A stretch of 64,000 bases of DNA, from NCBI RefSeq assembly GCF_965215655.1, contig NZ_OZ244111.1, forward strand, positions 3,658,001 to 3,722,000, given 5' to 3'. Below, in pieces: positions 57,112 through 64,000 of this stretch. The DNA comes from Nioella sp965215655 (GTDB taxonomy: Bacteria > Pseudomonadota > Alphaproteobacteria > Rhodobacterales > Rhodobacteraceae). Each line of letters opens with the position of its first letter. The first letter of the stretch is position 1. The notes beneath the pieces are model-generated. The model did not search any database, was not told where the DNA came from, and was given only the letters and a program-made list of their open reading frames with translations. The position numbers and the translations under genes are program-made.

Positions 57112-57887
57112 GGCAGCGGCCCCATGGGGCTGGCCAGGGTGGCCTGCATGGCCCGCATCCAGACGGGCAGCAGAAACGGCGTGGTCAGCAACAACAGTAC
57201 CAGCCCGCCGAGGGTGATCGCAGGGGCGCCCACGAAGGCCACCATCAGTTGCGGCATCGCCTTGTTGATCACCCCGAGTGCTAGATTGTAGAGCACGGAC
57301 GCGATCAGGAAGGGCGCGGCCATTGAAAAGGCGAGCGAAAACGCTTGGCCAGCACGATCCACCCCCCAGGCCCCGACATCGCGGGCAAGGGGCAGGTGGC
57401 CAGCGGGCAGGATGTCATAGCTTTCGATCAACATCCGGGCGACCATCACATGCAGCCCCGACATGATCGCCAGCGTCAGCCCGGCGAGCAGCAGGAAGCC
57501 TGCAATGGCCGGTTGCGGTTCCGGCGTGGCGCCGCCCGCGATCTGCGACAGGGACGTGGCCTGCGCCGCCATAGACCCCGCAATCTGCAAGACAATGGCG
57601 ATGATGCGCACCGACAGACCGATCAGCAACCCGGCGAGAGTTTCGGTCATGATGTACCCCGCATAGTCAGCGGTTTGTGCGTCGGCCGGGACCAAATCAC
57701 GCGCAAGCGCCGGGGTCAGCAGCACCGTCATCGCCAGCGCTGCGCCAAGGCGAACGCGGATGGGGATGTAATGTTCCCCAATGGCGGGCAGCACCAGGAA
57801 AGCCGCGCCGACCCTTAGGAAGACCAGCCCCCCCGCCAGCAACCAGGCCTGGGTGATGCCGAGGATTTGGGCCAGCAGCTCGGTCAT
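57108..57887 (-). CDS. fliR: Flagellar export gate protein FliR
   Basis: A 259-residue membrane protein with six predicted helices. VFLRVGAAFLVLPAIGEHYI, then PIRVRLGAALAMTVLL, and ETLAGLLIGLSVRIIAIVLQ followed by AGSMAAQATSLS are FliR motifs. FliR forms the export channel with FliP and FliQ. ATG 57887 overlaps the flhA stop (ATGA); the longer open frame to 58163 runs over flhA and is spurious. Confidence 0.94.
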   Translation of the reverse strand: MTELLAQILGITQAWLLAGGLVFLRVGAAFLVLPAIGEHYIPIRVRLGAALAMTVLLTPALARDLVPADAQTADYAGYIMTETLAGLLIGLSVRIIAIVLQIAGSMAAQATSLSQIAGGATPEPQPAIAGFLLLAGLTLAIMSGLHVMVARMLIESYDILPAGHLPLARDVGAWGVDRAGQAFSLAFSMAAPFLIASVLYNLALGVINKAMPQLMVAFVGAPAITLGGLVLLLLTTPFLLPVWMRAMQATLASPMGPLP

Positions 57888-59962
57888 GGGGCGGCGACAC
57901 CGACAAGGGCGGGTTTGGCCTCCAGCCCAATCTCCTCGAAGGACAGGACAGGGTTCAGGATGCCCCGCGACAGCAGCACCGTGCGCAGAAACCGGCGGCG
58001 CAGCGAGGATGTGACGACGGCGGGGTAAGTCCCCTTCTCGCCCGCCGCGGCGATCTTGTCGCCGACGGCCTTGGCCAGAGAATTGAACAGGTCGGGGGTG
58101 AGCGCAATCTCGGGCAGGCCGCCTTCTGATTTCACCTCGTGGCGTGCAAAGATATCCTCCCACTGTCCGGCAAGCTGCACCAGCGGCAGGGTTCCGTCAT
58201 CGCGTTTGAGTTCCGAGATCAGTTGGAACCCGAGCCGCTGGCGCACATGTTCGCAGATCAGATCGGGCTGCGGGGTGGCAGGACGGATCTCGGCGATGGC
58301 CTCCAGGATCAGCGGCAGGTTGCGGATCGAGACCTGTTCGGCCAGCAACAGCCGCAAAACCGCGTGCAGCACATCCATTGGCACCTTGTCGGGCACCAGC
58401 TCGTTCAGCAGCCGGCGGTTGGCCTCGGACCGGGTCGGGTCAGATAGCTCCACGAAGGCATCGAGATGGCGTTGCAGGGCCTTGAAGCTGAGCAGCCGAG
58501 AGAGGTTTTTCTTCAGTGTTTCCAGCAGATGCGTGGCCAGCACCTCTCCGGGAGCAACGACGGTTGCGCCCTGAAGGGTCGCAGCCTCCCGGTCGCGCGG
58601 GGAAATCCACCGGGCTGGCGCGCCATAGACCGGTTCGGCCACGTCCTGACCGGCGGGCAGGTCGCTTTCGTCGCCCGCTTTCAGCAGCAAAAGCGCCTCC
58701 ATCTCCAGCCTCGCGCGGGCGTGTTCGACCCCGTGAATGCGGATCGAGTAGGTGCCCGGTGGCAGGTCATCGCGATCGGTCAGACGGATTTCCGGCAGGA
58801 TCAGGCCAAAGCCACGCGCGATGTGTTCGCGCATCGACAATATGCGGGCGTCGAGCCCGGTGGCCGGGTCAAGCGCCATCGACACCAGGTCGGGCGCGAA
58901 CTGGACGTGGATTTCATCCAGCTCCAACAGATCTCCGATCCGGTCGACTGCGGCGGCGGTTTCGGCTGTGTCTTGCAGGGCCTTTGCCTCGGCCTCGACC
59001 CGCATCGCGCGCGCGCGGAAGACAGCCGCTGTTGCCAGCGCGATGGCCCCCATGACGAAGGGCAGGAAGGGCAGGCCCGGCACGATGGCGAATAACGCCA
59101 TGAGCCCAGCCACCGTCGCAAGCGCCGTGGGGTGGCGGCCGAGCTGGGTCAGAAGCGCCACATCGGTGGCCCCGGTGGTCCCGCCCCGAGCCAGCAGCAG
59201 GGCCGAGGCGATGGCGATGATCACGGCGGGGATCTGCGACACCAGCCCGTCACCCACGGTCAGGATCGAGTAGGTTTCAAAGGCCTGACTGAGCGGCATT
59301 CCATGAATCGCGACCCCGAAGACCAGTCCCATGCACAGGTTAAGAAGGGTGATGAGCAGACCCGCAATCGCGTCGCCCTTGACGAATTTCGAGGCCCCGT
59401 CGAGCGAGCCGAAAAACGTCGTCTCGGCCTGCTCCCTTTCACGTCGCGCCTTTGCCTCGGCATGGTCGATGGCGCCTGCCGACATGTCGCTGTCGATGGC
59501 CAGTTGCCGGCCCGGCATCCCATCCAGCGCAAAGCGCGCGCCGACCTCTGCCATGCGGGCCGCGCCCTTGTTGATCACAATGAAATTGACGATGAGCAGC
59601 ACACCGAAGACCACGAGCCCCATCACCACATTGCCGCCCATGACGAACATGGCGAAGCCTTCGATCACTTCGCCCGCCGCGCCGGTGCCGGTATGGCCGT
59701 GGCCGATGATCAGTTTGGTGGACGAGACGTTGAGGGACAGACGCAGCATCAGGGATGCAAGCAGCACCGTCGGGAAGGCCGAAAAATCGAGCGGGCGTTC
59801 GATGAACAGCGTCGTGGTGAAGATCAGGATGGCCAGCCCGAAAGACATGGCAAGGCCGATGTCCAGCACCCAGGAGGGCACAGGCAGGATCATCATGACG
59901 ATGATCGCCATCAAAGCGAAGGCGAACAGGATCGTCGGCTGAAACAGGTCTCGAATGCTCAT
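57884..59962 (-). CDS. flhA: Flagellar export gate protein FlhA
   Basis: A 692-residue protein. The N-terminal half has about eight membrane helices with the conserved LNVSSTKLIIGHGHTGTGAA-like FHIPEP region (LRLSLNVSSTKLI) and cytoplasmic loop ARFALDGMPGRQLAIDSDMS. The C-terminal half is the cytoplasmic ring that docks FliI complexes and chaperone-substrate pairs (VPDKVPMDVLHAVLRLLLAE). ATG 59962 is preceded by AAAGG. It opens the minus-strand flhA-fliR-flhB-fliJ operon, 87 bases after the 676-residue orphan. Confidence 0.97.
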   Translation of the reverse strand: MSIRDLFQPTILFAFALMAIIVMMILPVPSWVLDIGLAMSFGLAILIFTTTLFIERPLDFSAFPTVLLASLMLRLSLNVSSTKLIIGHGHTGTGAAGEVIEGFAMFVMGGNVVMGLVVFGVLLIVNFIVINKGAARMAEVGARFALDGMPGRQLAIDSDMSAGAIDHAEAKARREREQAETTFFGSLDGASKFVKGDAIAGLLITLLNLCMGLVFGVAIHGMPLSQAFETYSILTVGDGLVSQIPAVIIAIASALLLARGGTTGATDVALLTQLGRHPTALATVAGLMALFAIVPGLPFLPFVMGAIALATAAVFRARAMRVEAEAKALQDTAETAAAVDRIGDLLELDEIHVQFAPDLVSMALDPATGLDARILSMREHIARGFGLILPEIRLTDRDDLPPGTYSIRIHGVEHARARLEMEALLLLKAGDESDLPAGQDVAEPVYGAPARWISPRDREAATLQGATVVAPGEVLATHLLETLKKNLSRLLSFKALQRHLDAFVELSDPTRSEANRRLLNELVPDKVPMDVLHAVLRLLLAEQVSIRNLPLILEAIAEIRPATPQPDLICEHVRQRLGFQLISELKRDDGTLPLVQLAGQWEDIFARHEVKSEGGLPEIALTPDLFNSLAKAVGDKIAAAGEKGTYPAVVTSSLRRRFLRTVLLSRGILNPVLSFEEIGLEAKPALVGVAAP

Positions 59963-60049
59963 CTCTGGGCCTTTCTGGCCGGATCGGACCCGTATGGATC
60001 CCGGACTCCTTGACCCCAACAGCTTTAGGCAGCGAGGGTTACCAAAGCG

Positions 60050-62080
60050 TTAGTCCGTTGGCCCCCGTGGGTTGATCTCCAACAGAGCGAGGGCCTCTTG
60101 ACGAAGCGCGCGGCTTTCCCTCAACAGGGCCACCACGGCCTCGGGCGTGTCAGCGGGGGCTATGGGCGCGACCGCAACGGGATCGGCGGGATCGGCTGGC
60201 AGCGCACCGGGGTGGTCCTGCGCCAGCCGGTCATAGGCGAGGCTGAGTAACTCACGGTCGCGGGCATGGTCGCTGCCACCCGCAAGGATCAGATCGCGTG
60301 CCATCTCGGGTAGCCCGTGATCCAGAAGATACCGCGCCACGCGGCGCCGGAATGCGGGGTTGGGAAAATATCCGAACTGGCCGAACTCCTCGGAGGTGAG
60401 CAGCAGCAAAAGCGGTGCGGTGCGGTCCAGGTCCATCAGGGCCGCGAGAATGTCTCCAAAGACGGGCCGGATCGCCTCGGCATCGCGCTGACCGTTGAGG
60501 GCCAGGTGCGACAGCGCCGCGTCGATATTGCCTGCCAGCGCGTGGCCAAGCGCCGCAGCATGGCGCAGCCCGTCCTCTGACAATGTGGGCGCGGTTTCGA
60601 GGATCAGTGCATCGGCGGCCACAAGGTCTGTGGACCGGGCCGCGCCGCGCGCCTCGATCTGGGACATCAGCCGCAGCGTCAGCGCCGGATCGGCGCGGGT
60701 GCTGCCGGCATTGGCGGGGATCAGCGCAGCCGCGGGTGGGGCGGGGCTGCCGGGCAGAGCGGCATCGAGAAAGGCCATGTCCTGTGCGGACACGCGCCCC
60801 CCCCGAACCAGCGCCTCGCGGATCTCCAGCGCCGCGCCTTCGTCATCGGCGGCCAGAAAAGCGCGGGCGAGGTCCGGGCCGACGATATCGCGCAGCGGTG
60901 TGGGCAGTTCGAAATAACTGGCCAATATCTCCAGACGGGTCTCGACATCGGGGCGGGGCGCGTCCGAGTCGGTCAGGAACAACCACAAAGTCAGTGCCTC
61001 GGGGCAAAGCTCGTGTCCAGCAAAGCTGCCGAACTGCCCCGCCGCGCCATGTTCGAGATACTGCGCCAGGGCACGCTGAAATCCGGGCGCTGCGCCCCGT
61101 TCATTCAGCCAAAACAGCGCCTCGGCCCCGAAGCCGTGCACAAGATAGAGCTCGGCCAGTTCAAGGGCCGCATCTTCCTGCAGGCTGCCCCGATCGTCGT
61201 ACAGAAACGGCCGCACCCGTCCGAGCGCATTGAGGAAACTCAACTCACCCCGCCAGTCAGCGATTGGACGGGCCGGGGCGGCGAGGCAATCGACCGGCGC
61301 GCTGGCGATCAACCGGTCCGGCCAGATGCCGGTATTGAGATCATAAGCGGTGGCCGCAAGGATCGGCGGCGTGGCCTGCGGTGCCGGTTCGGGATGGGGA
61401 TCTGGGGTTTCCGACCGATCTTCGGGCTCGGCACCTTGTGGGGCCGCAGATTCCGGCTCCGGGTCGGCAACCATCGGCCTCGGTTGAGGGCGCGACACAG
61501 GGTCGGCGGCAGACAGGGGTTCTGCCGGGGCGGCGTCGAGCAGGCCGGCGGCGGCGGCCCGGGCCAGTTGTTCGGCCATGATCGCCGCGGCTTCCTCCAA
61601 GTCGAAGGTCGGGGCAAGCGGGTCAGGCTCTGCCACTGGCTCGGCCAGCGGGGTCAGGGCCGGGGGCGGGTCATGGGCGGTGTTAGGGACGGGCAGATCG
61701 ACGGGAGGCTCCGGCTCGACTGGTGGCTGGTAGGGCGTATCGGTGATGTCGATGACCGCGTAGCGCCCCTGAAAGCGGGATATTTCAACAGTGCAATCGC
61801 AGCCAAGTTCCAGCATCAGCCCGTCTTCGACCCGCAGACCGGCCACCCGGTCGCGCGTGATCAGCGTGTAGACGCCCGAGAGGTCGAAACCCGGAACGGC
61901 GGGGGAAAACGCGATATGCAGGTCGCGCCCTTCGCGGGTGATCTGCCAGTCCCGGTCCGGGCCGATGGCGGCGACAAGCCGGGTGAACCCGTCATGGTCG
62001 CCTGATTGCACCCGAATGCCCTGTGCTCCTGCGGCACCTGTCCAGATCAGACAGCAGAGGGTAAGCGCCAGCCGGATCAT
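60050..62080 (-). CDS. Exported flagellar-cluster protein of unknown function
   Basis: A 676-residue protein. A signal peptide (1-19, ending GAAGAQ) is followed by a beta-rich domain (about 20-115; SGDHDGFTRLVAAIGPDRDW, then LGCDCTVEISRFQGRYAVID) reminiscent of AMIN-like periplasmic modules. Residues about 118-235 are a Pro/Ala/Glu-rich linker. The remaining 430 residues are alpha-helical and look like helical repeats (LAELYLVHGFGAEALFWLNE; ILAALMDLDRTAPLLLLLTS). The start overlaps the motA stop by ATGA, so it is translated with the stator subunit. This suggests a periplasmic factor for the motor or basal body; no named family is recognised. Confidence 0.7.
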   Translation of the reverse strand: MIRLALTLCCLIWTGAAGAQGIRVQSGDHDGFTRLVAAIGPDRDWQITREGRDLHIAFSPAVPGFDLSGVYTLITRDRVAGLRVEDGLMLELGCDCTVEISRFQGRYAVIDITDTPYQPPVEPEPPVDLPVPNTAHDPPPALTPLAEPVAEPDPLAPTFDLEEAAAIMAEQLARAAAAGLLDAAPAEPLSAADPVSRPQPRPMVADPEPESAAPQGAEPEDRSETPDPHPEPAPQATPPILAATAYDLNTGIWPDRLIASAPVDCLAAPARPIADWRGELSFLNALGRVRPFLYDDRGSLQEDAALELAELYLVHGFGAEALFWLNERGAAPGFQRALAQYLEHGAAGQFGSFAGHELCPEALTLWLFLTDSDAPRPDVETRLEILASYFELPTPLRDIVGPDLARAFLAADDEGAALEIREALVRGGRVSAQDMAFLDAALPGSPAPPAAALIPANAGSTRADPALTLRLMSQIEARGAARSTDLVAADALILETAPTLSEDGLRHAAALGHALAGNIDAALSHLALNGQRDAEAIRPVFGDILAALMDLDRTAPLLLLLTSEEFGQFGYFPNPAFRRRVARYLLDHGLPEMARDLILAGGSDHARDRELLSLAYDRLAQDHPGALPADPADPVAVAPIAPADTPEAVVALLRESRALRQEALALLEINPRGPTD

Positions 62081-62946
62081 GCTGCCGCCTGCCTCAGCCC
62101 CTTCAGCGCTTCCTCCAGATCGTTGAAGGAGGGGCGGATATGCGAAGGCGTGTTCTGGCGGCCGACTTCGATGCAGATATTGGTGGCGTGGTTGTGCAGG
62201 TTCGCAACCAGCACCTCGCGTATCAGGCCATAGAAATGCATGTCCTCTTCAACCACCGCCTTCACCTTGGCAGCAAAGGGTCCAACCAGACCATAGGCCA
62301 GAAACACGCCCAGAAACGTACCGACCAGGGCGCCGCCGATCAGCTTGCCGAGGATTTCCGGCGGCTGGTCGATCGAACCCATGGTCTTGATCACCCCCAG
62401 AACCGCCGCGACGATGCCAAGCGCGGGCAGCCCGTCGGCGACGGTTTGCAGAGCATGGCTGGAATGCAGCGCATGGTGCAGATTGGCCTCCATCCGCTTT
62501 TCCAGCACGTCCTCCACCTGGTGGGGGTCGTCATAGTTGAGCGACGCCGACCGCAACGTATCGCAGATCAGGTCGACGGCCTCGCGATCCTTCAGGATCT
62601 TGGGGTAGTTTCCGAAAATCGAGGACTCGGCGGGGTTCTCGGTATGCTCCTCCAGCGCAACGGCGTTTTCGCGGCCAAGGCGGATCAGTTCGTAAAGCAG
62701 GCAGAGAAGATCCTGGTAGTCCGCGTGTTTCCATTTCGGTCCCTTGAAGACCTTACCGAGATCCTTGAGCGTGCGTTTCACACCTGCAAAATCGTTCGAG
62801 ATAATAAACGCACCCACGGCCGCGCCGCCGATCATGGTCATCTCGTAGGGTAGCGAATACAGGATGATGTCGAGATGCCCGCCAGAGGCGAGATAGCCGC
62901 CGAAGACCATGGCGAAGATGACAACGATACCTAGGATACCAACCAT
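62077..62946 (-). CDS. motA: Flagellar motor stator protein MotA
   Basis: A 289-residue stator subunit with four membrane helices. IGGAAVGAFIISNDFAGVKR is the family signature near the first helices. The cytoplasmic loop carries YELIRLGRENAVALEEHTEN with the charged residues that contact FliG. The last two helices include PALGIVAAVLGVIKTMGSID and GGALVGTFLGVFLAYGLVGP, with the proline residues important for torque. motB, the usual partner, is not adjacent; instead the 676-residue exported protein is coupled downstream and motE lies upstream. Confidence 0.96.
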   Translation of the reverse strand: MVGILGIVVIFAMVFGGYLASGGHLDIILYSLPYEMTMIGGAAVGAFIISNDFAGVKRTLKDLGKVFKGPKWKHADYQDLLCLLYELIRLGRENAVALEEHTENPAESSIFGNYPKILKDREAVDLICDTLRSASLNYDDPHQVEDVLEKRMEANLHHALHSSHALQTVADGLPALGIVAAVLGVIKTMGSIDQPPEILGKLIGGALVGTFLGVFLAYGLVGPFAAKVKAVVEEDMHFYGLIREVLVANLHNHATNICIEVGRQNTPSHIRPSFNDLEEALKGLRQAAA

Positions 62947-62963
62947 TCCAGACCTCTATGACT

Positions 62964-63608
62964 TCAAGGGGTGCCCGGCACTGCCGAGGCAGAGACCGGG
63001 GCCGAGGCGTTGCGCGTGGCAATGAGGACCGAGATCGTGTAGGCGACGCCCGGGTCCAGTTCCGCCATCACGCCAGCGGCGGCATCGGCCTGCATCCGGC
63101 CCAGAAACCCGGCGGCAAAGCCCGGATCCATCTGCGAAAACAGGGCGGCGGCATCGGCGGCATCCATTGTCTCATAGACCTGGGTCAGTCGGGCCAGATC
63201 GGATTCCGCCGCCGTGTCGGACAGGGCCAGAAGGGATTCCAGCCGCTCTTCCGTCGCCTCCAGGGCGGCAAGTTGTGCAGCGACCGAGGCTTCCATCTCG
63301 CTTAGTGCACGGGCCCGTTCGGCAAGGCTTTCCTCGCGGGCATCGAGCCGTTCCGCCCGCCCCTCGACCCGCGACAGCGCCTGTTCCAGCGCCGTATTGG
63401 CTACGCACTGCCCCTCGGGCTCGTTCATCCCGCCTGCATGCAGGTCCGGTTCCGCATGATCCGGGGCAGGATCATCCGCCGATACGGAGGCGCTGGCAAA
63501 GCCGATGGCCCCGAGCCTGAAGAGACCCGACAGGATGAACAGCGCGATCACGCCAAACAGGCTGAAACGGTGCCAGATGCGGCGGGGTTTTCTCTTGCTG
63601 CGTGCCAT
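62964..63608 (-). CDS. MotE family protein (MgtE-N-like motility factor)
   Basis: A 214-residue protein with one N-terminal membrane helix (about 14-38) and a periplasmic part. A coiled coil (about 75-135; RVEGRAERLDAREESLAERA) leads to an MgtE N-terminal-like domain (about 140-195: VYETMDAADAAALFSQMDPG, FAAGFLGRMQADAAAGVM). This matches MotE, in rhizobia a periplasmic chaperone of the motor protein MotC. It starts 3 bases after the next upstream gene and lies 17 bases before motA, in the same transcript. Confidence 0.85.
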   Translation of the reverse strand: MARSKRKPRRIWHRFSLFGVIALFILSGLFRLGAIGFASASVSADDPAPDHAEPDLHAGGMNEPEGQCVANTALEQALSRVEGRAERLDAREESLAERARALSEMEASVAAQLAALEATEERLESLLALSDTAAESDLARLTQVYETMDAADAAALFSQMDPGFAAGFLGRMQADAAAGVMAELDPGVAYTISVLIATRNASAPVSASAVPGTP

Positions 63609-63611
63609 GGA

Positions 63612-64000
63612 TCAGCCCGCCCCGGTCAGTCGTGAGCGATTTTTCAGGAAGAAGGGAACCGGCGGGTTTTCATCCTCGCCTTGCGCATGCCGCCGCCGCG
63701 TTCCGAAAACCGGTGTGTCGTCATCGGGTCCGCTGTCGCTCCCGGTCATCGCCGGTGTCGTGTCACCCGTTCCGGGCGTCGCGTGATCGAGGTCATGGCA
63801 GGCTGACAGCATCAGCTCCAGCTCCTCCGTCAGTTGCCGCGCTTCGCGGTTCAGGGCGTCAAGCCGCCCGGCGGAGCTTTCCGTCCCCGTCTTCATCTCC
63901 GCCAGGGCCTTGTTCATGTCGTCGACCTGGGCCGACAGAACGGCAATCGCGCCACCCAGACCGTTGTCGATACTGGACAGTCGCGTCAGCCTGCGTGACA
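63612..64000 (-). CDS. DUF6468-like flagellar-cluster protein (5' end off window)
   Basis: The frame stays open to the right edge, so at least 128 C-terminal residues are visible and the start lies beyond 64000. Visible residues begin RRLTRLSSIDNGLGGAIAVL, then a predicted coiled coil (ALNREARQLTEELELMLSAC) and an Asp/Pro-rich tail. DUF6468 proteins have an N-terminal membrane helix followed by such a coiled coil and sit beside motE in alphaproteobacterial flagellar operons; the helix would be outside the window. The assignment rests on pattern and location. The ATG at 63917 is internal. Confidence 0.5.
   Translation of the reverse strand, partial: SRRLTRLSSIDNGLGGAIAVLSAQVDDMNKALAEMKTGTESSAGRLDALNREARQLTEELELMLSACHDLDHATPGTGDTTPAMTGSDSGPDDDTPVFGTRRRHAQGEDENPPVPFFLKNRSRLTGAG

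Overview
The window is high-GC DNA from an alphaproteobacterium, almost certainly a Rhodobacterales (roseobacter/Rhodobacteraceae) chromosome. The evidence is the dnaA-dnaN-recF-gyrB block, the FlaF/FlbT flagellin regulators, the MotE/DUF6468 flagellar genes, the paired GcvT-type FAD demethylases, and intergenic repeats typical of that group. I see no rRNA or tRNA gene, IS element, prophage or CRISPR array.

Layout. 0-4 kb: the 3' part of a CDGSH-glutamate synthase-like fusion, a FAD amine oxidoreductase, and a winged-helix regulator fused to a degenerate alpha/beta hydrolase. 4-7 kb: a cysteine-synthase-like enzyme (minus), then trhO and an AbrB-type membrane protein. 7.1-15.9 kb: a tightly packed plus-strand cluster for methylated amine/one-carbon catabolism. 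It holds an XRE-cupin regulator, two GcvT-type FAD oxidoreductases, a homocysteine S-methyltransferase, a PEP mutase/isocitrate lyase-like enzyme and a non-pyrrolysine MttB homologue. 15.9-17.2 kb: two small exported proteins (rhodanese and PAN-domain). 17.4-26.8 kb: gyrB, recF, dnaN and dnaA on the minus strand, with a TetR-CPBP protease pair and LysE, GNAT and VOC genes lying between gyrB and recF. 26.8-27.4 kb: the only long non-coding stretch, upstream of dnaA. It has a cluster of GANTC (CcrM) sites but no recognisable DnaA-box array. 27.4-30.8 kb: rpsT, then a three-gene operon (diaminopropionate ammonia-lyase-like, M24 peptidase, EutA-like Asp/Glu racemase). 30.9-35.8 kb (minus): a large exported orphan, a fatty acid desaturase, an enoyl-CoA hydratase and mutM. 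35.9-39.5 kb (plus): ubiE, ubiB and glycerate kinase. 39.6-42.4 kb: an exported caspase-like protease beside an exported trypsin-like protease. The two carry the same C-terminal domain of about 120 residues, which to my eye is the most novel arrangement in the window.

42.4-64 kb is a flagellar island: flgD and fliK (minus); a rod-binding protein, a FlgN-like protein, fliC, flaF, flbT and a DUF1217 protein (plus); fliI (minus); flgB, flgC, fliE, fliQ, flgF, flgG, flgA, flgH and fliL (plus); then a fliJ-like gene, flhB, fliR, flhA, a 676-residue orphan, motA, motE and a DUF6468-like gene (minus, running off the right end). Together they supply much of the rod, the export gate and ATPase, the stator A subunit and the filament. 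fliP, the C-ring and MS-ring genes, flgE/I/K/L and motB are not in the window. Neighbouring same-strand genes mostly overlap by 1-8 bases (ATGA or TAATG), implying translational coupling.

Starts were chosen by ribosome binding site, signal peptide and family length. Many differ from the longest open frame and this is stated where it matters.
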